Below, one piece after another: positions 50,801 through 59,696 of a stretch of DNA of 64,000 nucleotides. The notes under the pieces are model-generated. The model worked only from the letters and a program-made list of their open reading frames with translations, was not told where the DNA came from and did no database searches. The position numbers and the translations under genes are program-made. The number at the start of each line of letters is the position of its first letter. Within the stretch, counting starts at the first letter, position 1. The DNA is from Virgisporangium aliadipatigenens (GTDB lineage Bacteria; Actinomycetota; Actinomycetes; Mycobacteriales; Micromonosporaceae): positions 186,001 through 250,000 of the forward strand of contig NZ_BOPF01000013.1 of assembly GCF_016863615.1 (NCBI RefSeq). The letters run 5' to 3'.

Positions 50801-53800
50801 CGCGCAGCGCCGTCTTGCGGCTCAGGTTGTCGTACGACAGGAAAAGCTTCTTGCCGCGCGCGTCCGTCGTGGAGGTGACCCGGCCGGCGTCGTCGTAGGT
50901 CGTGCTGCTCGTGCCGCTGTCCGGGTCCTTGGACGAGATTTTCCTTCCTCGAACGTCGTACGTGTACTCCCACCTGTTCCCGGCGGGATCCTGGACGGCC
51001 GCCAGCAGGTTCTTGTGGTTGTACGTGTACGTGATCGCGTCGTAGTCGCCGCTCAGGTCCCGGCCCCGGTAGGTGCGCTTCTCCACCGTGTGGCCGCGTC
51101 CGTCCACGATGGACGATGTCGCGACTCCGCCGGCCGGCGGCACGACATCGGTGCGGTCGCCGCCGTAGGAGGTCGTGGTGCGCCAGCGCTCGACACCGGC
51201 GGGTTTGAAGATGCTCGCCTTGACCCGGCCGGCACCGTCGTACACCGTCGCTGTCTGGTCGGGAACGTCCGTCGGGTCCGGAGCCGCCACCAGGTCCACG
51301 CCGGGCGCACCGGTCGAGTAATAGGTGCCGTACTTGAGCTTCACCCGCCCGGCGGTGTCATAAATCTGGTCGGTCAACATCCGGCCGCCCCGCGCGTCGG
51401 GCGACGCCGCCTGGGTCTGGCGCGGTCGCAGCAGCCCGTCGTAGAGCGTGTACGTGGAGATGTAGTTCCCGGCGGGATTGAGCTTCTGGGTGGTGACCGC
51501 GACGGCGCCATCCTTGCGGATCAGGTAGGCGTACCGCATCGACGGGTCGTTCTCGTGCTGCGCCCGTGGGCGTTCCGGGAGCCACACGTCGGTGAGCCTG
51601 CCCAGCCCGTCGTAGCGCAGGTCGGTACGCCGCTGGTTGATGTCCACAGTGGACGTCGCCAGGCCGAACGCCGGCTCGATGGTGCTCGTGTTCGTCCAGC
51701 CGCGCACGTTCGTGTCGACGGTCTGCGTGACCGGCCCGCCCTCGCTCGGCGTGTACGCCGTCGCGGAACGGTTCCCGAGCACATCCCACGACTCCGTCAC
51801 CCGGCCGTACTTGTCGTACGCCGAACGCGACACCGTCAGGTACGTGGCGGCCGTGCCGTTCCAGGTGGCGAGCTGCTCGACCTTGGTGACGTTGCCCTTC
51901 TTCGGCGCGACGCCCCAGTCCTGCCCGTCATAAGAAGTGCGTCCGTCGCCGATGATGTCGCCCTCGGCCACGAGCCTCCCGTCGGCCGCGGCACAGGCGA
52001 GCCCGACCGAACGCGCCTGATGCGGCAACGACATCAGCCACGCGCCGGTGTTCCGCGGCTCGTACGTGGTGGTGCTGCACTGCTCGTCCCCGGGAACATC
52101 CAGATCGCCGGCGTCGTCCACCTTGACGGTCATCCCGTACGCGTCGAACTCCTTGCGCACACCGGTCCGCAGCGGCAGGCGCCCCTTGTCCCGCGCGGTG
52201 CGGTTCTGTGTCGCCTGAACGTTCGTGTACCGCGCGGCGACCTTCGCGCCGTTGACGGTGCGGGTGGCGATCTCGCCGGAACTCCACGGTTCGTTGACGA
52301 CGCCGCTGATCTCGGCGCCGTCGGGGCCGCCGTCGAGCGTGCGCGTCTCCCGGGTCATGCCGGCGAACCAGTCCTCGTCGGGGCCGGCGCCGCCCTGCGA
52401 GTCGGTGACCGTGACGGCCCGGGTGCCGGACGGGAGCTTGTCGCCGTTCATGCCGCGGTAGTAGAGCGACTCGGAGTATGTCTGTTCGCCGGGATCGCCG
52501 ACCAGCTCACCGACCCGCGCGTAGCCGCGCCACTGCGAATACGTCTTGCCGTCCTCGGAGATGAGCCCGTCGTCGTCGGTGAAGTGCCACGCCGGGTCGC
52601 CGATGTAGTTGTACCGGTGCACGACCCGGGAGGCGTTGCCCGACCAGTCCGTCTCGATGACCTTGTCGACGCGGTACTTGTGGAAGAAGTCGAGCGTGGA
52701 CTGCGTGTCCCCGCTGCGCGTCCACTTGACCGGATAGCACCGCAACGTGTTGTTCTGCAGAGCGTTCCGATCGGGCATCAGGCCACCGGCGACGCACTGC
52801 GGTTGCGAATACTCCACCTGGACGGAGCCGCCGGTCTCGGTCTCGATCCCGACGAGTCGCCGCCAGTTCATGGAGGGCGCGTTGTCGACCGTGTCGACCC
52901 GGTTGTGCATCGGCTCGCCGTGGAGGGTCACGTCCGGCAGCGTCGTCGTTCCGCCGACGAGGCCGACGTGGGAGATCCGGTCCAGCCAGAGACCGGCCCG
53001 CGTGCTGTCCTCCGGGTCCGGGTAGCTATGGGTGAACGTCCACCGCTCGACGTCGCGGAAGTCGTTCGCCGCGGCGTTTCGCACCTGCGTGGTGACGGTC
53101 TTCAGGCGGCGCGTCGTCCAGAAGGTGGGCGACACGTTGTCGCACGTGCTGCCCTTGCACTCGAGGTCCCACGGGGTGTCGGGCCACTGCGTCTCGCCGT
53201 GCGTGGCGCAGTTCTCCTTGCAGCGGTCGTCGTATCCGTAGAGCACACGGGCGGCGGCCGTCCCGGCGAAGACGGTGTCGGTGCCGAGCTGCGGATCGGC
53301 GTTGTCGTTGCGGGTGCCGTACTCGACGCGGTCGAGCTGTCCGGCACGCACGTACGACACGGGCGCGCTGGTCTTCAGGTTCTGCGCGTACTTGTTCGAC
53401 TCGCTCGAGTACCAGAACGACATCGTGTTGCCGTTCGGGTCGACGACGTAGTCGAGGTTCCACCGGTACGCCTGCGTGCACACCGACGCGGCGAACGTCG
53501 CCTGATGGCACGGCTCATTGGCGTGGTTGCCGAAGACCGGCGCCGTCCACACCGAACCCGTCTCGGTGTTGCCGCTCGCCCAGCCCGGCAGCCGGTTGCG
53601 CCCGAACCAGTACTGCGTCCCGTTCGTGGTCGTGACGACCCACCACTCGCCGTCCTTGGCGCCGTTGGCCTGCCCGTAGCGGCGCTGCACGCGGGACCCG
53701 TCGTGGGTGCGCGGGTGCCAGACGTTGGCGTCGCCCGCGTCCTTGATGAGTTCGACCGAACGGCCACCGAGGTTCATCGTGGCGTTGTCGGTCGCCCAGC

Positions 53801-54860
53801 ACTGGTCGCCGGTCTTCTCCGTATTGTTGGCGCCGTTGGCGCGATCCTCGGAGCAGTCCTTGTAGCGCCGTTCGATGTAGCCGCTGGAGTTGAGTTCGAA
53901 GCCCTCGCCGACCACGGACGGCTGGTTGTTGGAGGCCGCCATGCGCCCGTCGACGGACTGCGCCGAGTAGCTCAGGCTCACGGTCGGGCTGGGCCCGCCG
54001 AGCGCCGGCGGGGTGCGCATCGGGTACGACCACGAGAAGTCGCCGGAGGAACCGCCCGCCGACCACGTCGAGGACGCCGACAGGCTGGTGGCGGCGTAGC
54101 TGCCCGCGGCACCCGACGGCCCGGCGGCCAACGCCAGCAGCACTCCGCCGGAGGCGCCGGCACGGGCCCGTTCGTCGCGGTCGGCGCCGCTGACCGATCC
54201 GACGCCGACGTCGGCCGACACCCGACGGCTCCGGGTATCGTTGCGCGACGGCAGAACGGTGCCGCGACACGCCTCCGCGCCCGGTGTCGTCAGCGCACAC
54301 TCCGGCATGGCCACCAGCCGCAGCCGGCTCGCCCAGTCGCCGCCGAACGCGGTGGCAAACTGTCCATAGTCGACGGTCACGCCGAGCGCACCGGTGCCGA
54401 CCCGGCTGTCGGCCGGCGTCACCCGAAACAGCACACCCGTTGTGCCCGAACGCTTCGCGGCCTCCTGATCGAGCACGTCCACCCGCACCCGCGACGAACC
54501 GGCGCCGGCGCTCACGACGTTCGACGAAGAAGTATTGGTGACCGAGACCGGAAGCCCCGCGACGGCGGCCGACGCGTCCGCGGCCCGGGCGGAGGGCTGC
54601 GACTGGCGCAGGTCCAGCGTCGCCGAACCGGCCGACGGCCACACCGGCGCCGGTTTCGTGGTGGCATCCTTCGCGGGCGGATACGACGGCCGCCGTGCGG
54701 GCACCTTCTCGACCTCGACCGGGTCGATCGGCTTACCGGTCGTCGGGTCGAACGCCTTGGCCGGCGCGGCCAGCGCGGGACCGGTGCCGGCCAGCGTGAC
54801 GACCAGGGTCGCGCACAGGCCCACGATCGCCGCGCGGGTGCGGCCGAACGGCTTGCTCAC
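47802..54860 (-). CDS. RHS-repeat polymorphic toxin with HINT domain
   Basis: A 2352-residue secreted protein. The GTG at 54860 follows GGAGG by 5 nt and opens a signal peptide (GLCATLVVTLAGTGPALA, cleaved near 31); the ATG 15 codons earlier lacks a site. A long YD/RHS shell carries many DxxGR and YDxxGR repeats and ends near 1813-1857 with the core-closing LGAREYDPALGRFVSVDP. A glycine-rich linker and two hydrophobic segments (about 1933-1980) follow, then a HINT autoprotease (SFTAGTAVRMADGSGKSLE to DVLVHNC, about 2070-2221) that should release the last 130 residues, the toxin. The toxin domain is not recognised. Confidence 0.93.
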   Translation of the reverse strand: MSKPFGRTRAAIVGLCATLVVTLAGTGPALAAPAKAFDPTTGKPIDPVEVEKVPARRPSYPPAKDATTKPAPVWPSAGSATLDLRQSQPSARAADASAAVAGLPVSVTNTSSSNVVSAGAGSSRVRVDVLDQEAAKRSGTTGVLFRVTPADSRVGTGALGVTVDYGQFATAFGGDWASRLRLVAMPECALTTPGAEACRGTVLPSRNDTRSRRVSADVGVGSVSGADRDERARAGASGGVLLALAAGPSGAAGSYAATSLSASSTWSAGGSSGDFSWSYPMRTPPALGGPSPTVSLSYSAQSVDGRMAASNNQPSVVGEGFELNSSGYIERRYKDCSEDRANGANNTEKTGDQCWATDNATMNLGGRSVELIKDAGDANVWHPRTHDGSRVQRRYGQANGAKDGEWWVVTTTNGTQYWFGRNRLPGWASGNTETGSVWTAPVFGNHANEPCHQATFAASVCTQAYRWNLDYVVDPNGNTMSFWYSSESNKYAQNLKTSAPVSYVRAGQLDRVEYGTRNDNADPQLGTDTVFAGTAAARVLYGYDDRCKENCATHGETQWPDTPWDLECKGSTCDNVSPTFWTTRRLKTVTTQVRNAAANDFRDVERWTFTHSYPDPEDSTRAGLWLDRISHVGLVGGTTTLPDVTLHGEPMHNRVDTVDNAPSMNWRRLVGIETETGGSVQVEYSQPQCVAGGLMPDRNALQNNTLRCYPVKWTRSGDTQSTLDFFHKYRVDKVIETDWSGNASRVVHRYNYIGDPAWHFTDDDGLISEDGKTYSQWRGYARVGELVGDPGEQTYSESLYYRGMNGDKLPSGTRAVTVTDSQGGAGPDEDWFAGMTRETRTLDGGPDGAEISGVVNEPWSSGEIATRTVNGAKVAARYTNVQATQNRTARDKGRLPLRTGVRKEFDAYGMTVKVDDAGDLDVPGDEQCSTTTYEPRNTGAWLMSLPHQARSVGLACAAADGRLVAEGDIIGDGRTSYDGQDWGVAPKKGNVTKVEQLATWNGTAATYLTVSRSAYDKYGRVTESWDVLGNRSATAYTPSEGGPVTQTVDTNVRGWTNTSTIEPAFGLATSTVDINQRRTDLRYDGLGRLTDVWLPERPRAQHENDPSMRYAYLIRKDGAVAVTTQKLNPAGNYISTYTLYDGLLRPRQTQAASPDARGGRMLTDQIYDTAGRVKLKYGTYYSTGAPGVDLVAAPDPTDVPDQTATVYDGAGRVKASIFKPAGVERWRTTTSYGGDRTDVVPPAGGVATSSIVDGRGHTVEKRTYRGRDLSGDYDAITYTYNHKNLLAAVQDPAGNRWEYTYDVRGRKISSKDPDSGTSSTTYDDAGRVTSTTDARGKKLFLSYDNLSRKTALRGDSTTGPQLAGWTYDSVPLPDGTLAKGKPATSVRYNGTDRYTTEVTYYDNSYKPTQSAITIPLSEGAIAGTYYYDYAYNPDGSLNSLTMPRTGDLTLESLAVEYTELGLPQRLTTFYGLDHQSYVSDTRYNALAQPEQYTLYQGMFSGAGSRVYQYFERELGTGRLTKTWTERDGVSPNLVSEVTYGYDDAGKVLRAADAAPGRATDVQCYDYDSQMRLSEAWTPASGDCSQTRATGTLGGPAPYWQSWTYDALGRRQTQTDHSLNVGGDTVTSYDYPDDGGSQPHTLTGQTRSVGGVSTTTAFTFDAAGNTLTRLGPGGEPQTLTWDREGKLATTSDATGSTSYVYDAGGQRLIRRDAKGKTLYLPGAELRWDKATNAKTCTRFYEFGGGPVAQRTAAGVTWLTTDYHGTQQIAIDAATQNVTQRRETPFGLARGVAPTWVNEKGFVGGTVDPTGLTHLGAREYDPALGRFVSVDPIVDYGDLQQMNGYSYANNMPTSASDPDGLKPITDDQYYGNYINSNETKGTGSTGSNNTQTSGGSGGGGKNGGGGGKKVTNKCSTWDVACKTRSGFSKALNWADDHKADIAGFVAGAAVGIGCGFAIGWTGAGAVACGALAGAVGSAVTYAYETKVEGKGEFSWGQLGAQAAIGGLIGGALGGLGSMVGAGIKAGFSSLASGVGAKAATQAAGRGFAAEGRAIASGFRRGGGAKSVGSSGGRPTACSASSFTAGTAVRMADGSGKSLEKVKVGDRVLAADPVDGRPTEKPVTATIASAGQKKLVTIIVRPSGTGTGTRINATANHPFWVPDLRRWLPAGELSAGQWLLASNGERVQVSAIEIHTETTTVLDLTVADLHTFFVLSADADVLVHNCGGTQTAPSGQPHSTSCTCATGGKPRIVRNTGGMRGDTATRTQDIGLQFDIMDAEPGWTHVAGGTKPQRAVKDPSGNRKFPDLTFRNDAGETVYYQTADFENGAFTDRELLNAEFIATYGAGQIILIPKL

Positions 54861-54910
54861 CAATGCCTCCGGGAAAGAGGAGCGGCTGTTGCGGAACGGG
54901 CGCATCGTCG

Positions 54911-57900
54911 TCACGCCCCAGGCGGCCGGAACGTGACCGCCCGGCTGTCGGCCAGGATGTCGTGGCCGAATGCGTAGGTGAAGCTCATGAAGATGTCCCA
55001 GTCGAGCAGCGTGACGGCCAGCCCGGCGCCCTGATCCGCACCGAGATCCTTGTAATTGGTGGTGATCGAGCCGTCGGCCCGCAGGATCGCGCTGAACGAG
55101 ATCCGGTAGTTCGGCCCCTCGTCGGGATTTCGCAGCACGTCCCGCCATTCGATGAGGACCTGTTGCGTCGCACCCGATCCCGACACCGCCGTGCGCACGC
55201 TCGACTGGCTGTCCAGGCTCAGTGCCCCGTCGTACGCGACATCGATGTACGCGCGGCTGTCCGGGAACTGGAGGAAGCCACGACTGGAGGCCCAGACGGA
55301 GTTGAACGTCCGGCCGTTGAACTCGAACGGGAACGGCAGCGGCACGGCGGACCGGAGATCGGACTCAGTTCCGGGCTCGTTCATCGGCAGCACGTTCTGA
55401 TCGGCCTGTTGGAACGGCAGGTCGCTCACGTCGCAGGTGTAGCCGCCGTGGCCGCGCCGGGCGACGAGCGGTATCGCCAGATCGGTATCGGCCTGGAGGT
55501 CCACCGACACCTCGGCACCCAGGCAGCCAACCTCGTAAATCTCCACCGTGTAGGTGGCGGCCTCAAGTCCGGAGACCGAGAACTCGGCGTTCTCGAACCA
55601 TCCCACCTCACCGACGACGGGATACAGATCGACGCTCTGGAGCCATTCGTCCGTCTGCACACCGCCCGTGCTGCGTCCCGACAGCGTGTACGTCGGGATC
55701 GGCTTCGGGTCGGACGGATACGCGAAGACGACCGCCTTGTTGTCGTCCAGCACCGCCTGCATGTAGCTGTACTGGAGGCCGGAAGTGCCGCCCGGGCTCT
55801 CCAGTCCGACCACCGCGCCGAGGCCACGCCCCTCGTCGTCGGAAAGGTAGGCGGTGTCGTAGTTGTACTCGATGGTGCCGTCTTCGGAGAGAATCACTTC
55901 GAACGACGTGAGGTCACCGTTCAGGCCCCAACCCGACGGCGCCATGAACTTACGCCACTCGATGATGAACTTCCGGTTGGGCGCAGACCCGATAGTGCCC
56001 GTCCGGATCGAGCGCTCCTCGTTGTCCAGGAAGTACGGCAGCCAGAACGGTGCGAGCACCCCGTTGGCCCGGTCCAACGCCGGCAGGCTCTGCGGACTCG
56101 CGTCCACATGCCGCGCGAAGCTGGCGACACCGGTGTCCTCCACCCAGATCGAGGTGTGGTTCTTGCCGTAGAACGGCACCGGGAAGGGCAGCTGTACCTG
56201 ACCCGGCTGGATGGCCGGCCCGTCCGCGAGGACGAACGGCTTCGACTCGACCCGGCAGGTGTAGCCGAACTTGTCGCTCTGCGCCGCCAGCGCCAGATTC
56301 ATCGCGACCGGCGCGTCCACCCGCACGTCGGTGGTCCCTGACTTGCCGCACTCGGTGGAGACCATCGCCGACACCCGGTAATCGGCGGGCTCCAACACCG
56401 TGAACGAGTACCTCCCGTCCGCGCCCGTCGTGACCGTCCGCGTGGTCGGCATCAACCGCACCAGCGCACCCGGTAGCGGCGCCCCGTTCTCGTCCGTGAC
56501 GACGCCCGACACGGCCGGCCCACGGGTGATCGCGACGATGTCGTTCGTGAGTTCGCTCAGCCGCCCGGTGTCGCTGACCGCGGCCGCGAAGACGAACGTC
56601 TCCCCCGCCCGGTTCGCCTGCACCGACACTGTCACCTTGCCGCCCGGTGCCGGCAGGTCGACGGTGTTCGGCAGGTCCTGCGTGGTGAGCCCGTAGCGGA
56701 TCTTCCGCACCGCCGTGTCCCCGTGCGCGTCGAACGTCACCTGCATCGGCCGGTCGTCGTATCCGTGGGTGCCGCCCGGGAAGGCGATGGTCGGCTTGGT
56801 CGGCCGCACCTGGTTGGTGAACTCGGTCTCGGTCGCGCCCACCAGCCGCCCGTAGATGCGCACGTCATCGATGGCGCCGTCGAAGAAGTCGGTGTTGACC
56901 CCGGCCCACTTCCCGCGGCCGATCAGCACCGCGCCGGTGGCGTTGAACGGCGTGGTGACGGTGGAGGTGGACGCCTGCAGCACCCCGTTGACGTAGAGGC
57001 GCACGGCACCCGTGGAGCTGTCGTAGGTGCCCGCGAGGTGGGTCCAGGTGCCGACGACGGCGGGCGAGTCCGAAAGGACGCCGGCGATCGCCGGACTGTC
57101 CACATCGGACTTGGCGATGGCGAAGCGCCACTTGTTGGCCGCCCCGCTGTAGCTCAGCTGGAACGCCGAGACGCGTGCGCCGTCCTGGCTGACGATGACC
57201 TTCTGGAGGTTTCCGCCCGCGACGTCGAGCCGGACCCACGCCGAGACGGTGTAGTTGGCGTCGGTGCGCAGCGTCCTGAGGGCGTCGGTCGTGGGGTCCT
57301 TTGTGGACACCGGGCCGGCGGTGAAGGCGTTGCCCCAGTTCGACGCGCTTACCTTGAGGCCGCTGCCGACACTGCCGCGGCCCGGGGTCCACGCGCTGTT
57401 GGCGACGGTGAGGGCGTTGCCGTGGGCGCTGGCGTCGGTGCCGTTGTCGTCGAGGCGCCAGTGCGCGTCCGCTCCGGCACCCGCCCGCACGCCGAAGGTG
57501 TAGGACCTCGGGGTGGCCGAGTAGTTGCCGGCCCGGTCCCGGGACCAGACCCGCAGCGTGTGCGCGCCGTCGGTCGGCGGCGTCACGGAGACCGTGGCCG
57601 TCTTGTCGCTGGCGGCGTCGGCCTGGAACGCCTGCGCCGGCTGGATCCCCGTGTCGAGGGTGTAGGCGTAGCCGACCACGTCGGACTGCCCCGTGGCAGG
57701 CGGCGTGAACGTGAACGTGCCGGCCACACCCGCACCGCCGTTCAGCTGGCCGCCGGTCGGGTAGGTGGTGGAGCTGACCGCGGACGGCACGTTCGGTGGC
57801 GTGGCGTCCACGGTGAACTCGCACCGCACCGAGTACTGCCCGTCGTCGATCCCGTCGTAGGTGCGGGCATGGTAGACGTAGCTCTGCCCGTCGACCAACC

Positions 57901-59557
57901 GTCCGCTGGGGACGGTCGCGACGGCCTGCCCGCCGGAGGTGACGGCGTCCTGCCGCACGGTGTCGTTGCCGTTCGGCGAGCCGCCCAGCGGCCACCACCA
58001 GAACGTGCCGGTCAGCGGCGCGGCGAAGCCGTCCGGGTCGGTGAGGCGGGCGCGCAGTTCGGGCGTGAGCGTGCGCACGTAGGGGCGGCTGTCGCCGGTG
58101 ACGCACGGCCGGCCGCCGGCGGTCAGCTCGTCGGGGGCGTTCGGGTACGAGTTGTACGTGACGGTGAAGCGCGCCGTCGCGGCGTCGAACTTCTTCCAGC
58201 CGTTGTGGTTGGACTCGTTGTTGGCCTTCAGGCCGAAGATGGTGTCGCTCCACCACTCCGCGGCGGCCTTCTGCGCGACGCCGGTGAGGCCCCACTCGGT
58301 GCGCCGCCGCGCCTGGTTGCACGAGGAGTTGCTGGCCGTGGCGGAGGCACTGCCCCAGGCCGGGGTGTTGTTGCGCCACGTGATGCCGGAGTGCAGTTGG
58401 GCGCTGACCACGTGCACGTCGGTCTTGCTGTCGGCGCACATCCAGGAGTGCAGCAGGTCCATGCTGAGCTTGGCGTCCAGGACGTGCTTTCCCCGGTAGT
58501 CACCGGCGGAGAACTGGAACAGCGAGCGGTACACCATCGTCTGCCCCTCGTCGGTGTATCCGACCTTGGCGCACTGCTGTCCCCGGTGCGCCTTCGGGCA
58601 GTCGTTGCGGTCGTAGGACCAGTAGGACTGGTCGGCGAAGCGACTGTTGATCATCGTCCAGCTGCTGAAGCCGATCGACGGGTCGATGAAGACCGGGTAC
58701 TTGGTGGCGTTCCCGAGAAGAAGCGTGGAATCGGGACGGACCGCGACCTCGCGGTCGGAGACCTCGAGCGGCATGGCCGCGACCGCCGCGGTCCCCGTCG
58801 CCCCGTGCGGCGAGCCGCCGTCCTCGCTCGCCGAGTCCCACATCGTCGGTGTGCCCGAACCGAGCACCGTCGCCCCGCTGCTGTCGCGGACGGTCAGCGT
58901 GCCGTTGTCGCCGCGCCGCAGCGACAGGCCGTTCTCCTCGGTCTCGAAATGGATGCGGCGCAACGCCGAGTTGCGCGCGGCCTCCGGCGTGCGGACGACG
59001 AGGGTCTCGCCGAAGCCCTCGACGTCGGCGGTGACCACGAGGTCGACGCCCGGGTAGACGTCGGGGTAGGTGAGGGTGCTGCCGGCCGCGGTCGGCTCGG
59101 GAAGCCCGGTGGGCCAGCTCATCGAGAGGCTCGACCCTCCCTTGTGGACGGTGGCGAACGGGCCGTCGCCGCCGGCCGAGAAGACCACGTCGACGGCGCT
59201 CGCGACCGGCGCGTAGGAGCCGTCGGGCCGGCGCTTCACGGTGGAGTCGGCGCTCACCCAGGTGCCGTCGGTGCGGCGGACCCGCTGCACGCGGGCGGCC
59301 TCGACCGAGGTGAAGGTGCCGTCCGCGTTCACGAAGAGCTGACCCTTCTCCGTTCGCGCGGAGAGGTCCTCGACCCGCTTGCGGCACGCGACCGCGGTGG
59401 CGTATGCGGTCGAACGGTCCGGACGCTCCGTCGCGCACTCCGGCGCCCGCTCCCGCGCATCGCGTGCCTGCGCGGCAGGCGCCTGCGCGAACGGCGCGCA
59501 CAGCAGCGCGGCGAGCGTGACGACCGCCGTCGCAAATCCCGTAGGCCCGGTTCGCAT
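54911..59557 (-). CDS. Secreted LamG/DNRLRE protein of the RHS operon
   Basis: A 1548-residue exported protein. Signal peptide 1-31 (ending APAAQA), a DNRLRE-type domain near 300-500, Fn3-like segments, a LamG jellyroll near 690-912, then two tandem units, each a carboxypeptidase-regulatory-like sandwich followed by a domain that opens GYTC (about 1094-1290 and 1370-1548). GAGGGG lies before the ATG at 59557. It is the first gene of the RHS operon, 50 nt before the toxin gene. Proteins of this kind accompany actinobacterial RHS genes and may help the toxin reach or bind target surfaces (inference). Confidence 0.85.
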   Translation of the reverse strand: MRTGPTGFATAVVTLAALLCAPFAQAPAAQARDARERAPECATERPDRSTAYATAVACRKRVEDLSARTEKGQLFVNADGTFTSVEAARVQRVRRTDGTWVSADSTVKRRPDGSYAPVASAVDVVFSAGGDGPFATVHKGGSSLSMSWPTGLPEPTAAGSTLTYPDVYPGVDLVVTADVEGFGETLVVRTPEAARNSALRRIHFETEENGLSLRRGDNGTLTVRDSSGATVLGSGTPTMWDSASEDGGSPHGATGTAAVAAMPLEVSDREVAVRPDSTLLLGNATKYPVFIDPSIGFSSWTMINSRFADQSYWSYDRNDCPKAHRGQQCAKVGYTDEGQTMVYRSLFQFSAGDYRGKHVLDAKLSMDLLHSWMCADSKTDVHVVSAQLHSGITWRNNTPAWGSASATASNSSCNQARRRTEWGLTGVAQKAAAEWWSDTIFGLKANNESNHNGWKKFDAATARFTVTYNSYPNAPDELTAGGRPCVTGDSRPYVRTLTPELRARLTDPDGFAAPLTGTFWWWPLGGSPNGNDTVRQDAVTSGGQAVATVPSGRLVDGQSYVYHARTYDGIDDGQYSVRCEFTVDATPPNVPSAVSSTTYPTGGQLNGGAGVAGTFTFTPPATGQSDVVGYAYTLDTGIQPAQAFQADAASDKTATVSVTPPTDGAHTLRVWSRDRAGNYSATPRSYTFGVRAGAGADAHWRLDDNGTDASAHGNALTVANSAWTPGRGSVGSGLKVSASNWGNAFTAGPVSTKDPTTDALRTLRTDANYTVSAWVRLDVAGGNLQKVIVSQDGARVSAFQLSYSGAANKWRFAIAKSDVDSPAIAGVLSDSPAVVGTWTHLAGTYDSSTGAVRLYVNGVLQASTSTVTTPFNATGAVLIGRGKWAGVNTDFFDGAIDDVRIYGRLVGATETEFTNQVRPTKPTIAFPGGTHGYDDRPMQVTFDAHGDTAVRKIRYGLTTQDLPNTVDLPAPGGKVTVSVQANRAGETFVFAAAVSDTGRLSELTNDIVAITRGPAVSGVVTDENGAPLPGALVRLMPTTRTVTTGADGRYSFTVLEPADYRVSAMVSTECGKSGTTDVRVDAPVAMNLALAAQSDKFGYTCRVESKPFVLADGPAIQPGQVQLPFPVPFYGKNHTSIWVEDTGVASFARHVDASPQSLPALDRANGVLAPFWLPYFLDNEERSIRTGTIGSAPNRKFIIEWRKFMAPSGWGLNGDLTSFEVILSEDGTIEYNYDTAYLSDDEGRGLGAVVGLESPGGTSGLQYSYMQAVLDDNKAVVFAYPSDPKPIPTYTLSGRSTGGVQTDEWLQSVDLYPVVGEVGWFENAEFSVSGLEAATYTVEIYEVGCLGAEVSVDLQADTDLAIPLVARRGHGGYTCDVSDLPFQQADQNVLPMNEPGTESDLRSAVPLPFPFEFNGRTFNSVWASSRGFLQFPDSRAYIDVAYDGALSLDSQSSVRTAVSGSGATQQVLIEWRDVLRNPDEGPNYRISFSAILRADGSITTNYKDLGADQGAGLAVTLLDWDIFMSFTYAFGHDILADSRAVTFRPPGA

Positions 59558-59696
59558 CGCGTCCCCTCGATACCTCGCCCGACAACCGGGGCACAGCATC
59601 GACGGTCCTTCTCACCAGATCCTTACCGGATCCCGCCCGACGTCCTCCTTCGGGCGACTCGCACGACGCGTCAGATCGAATACCATCGCTGCCGTC

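Noticed and set aside
50397-54977. A 1526-codon open frame on the plus strand opposite the RHS gene
   Set aside because: Arg/Val/Gly-rich, no domains, and exactly antisense to a well-supported gene; an effect of high third-position GC.
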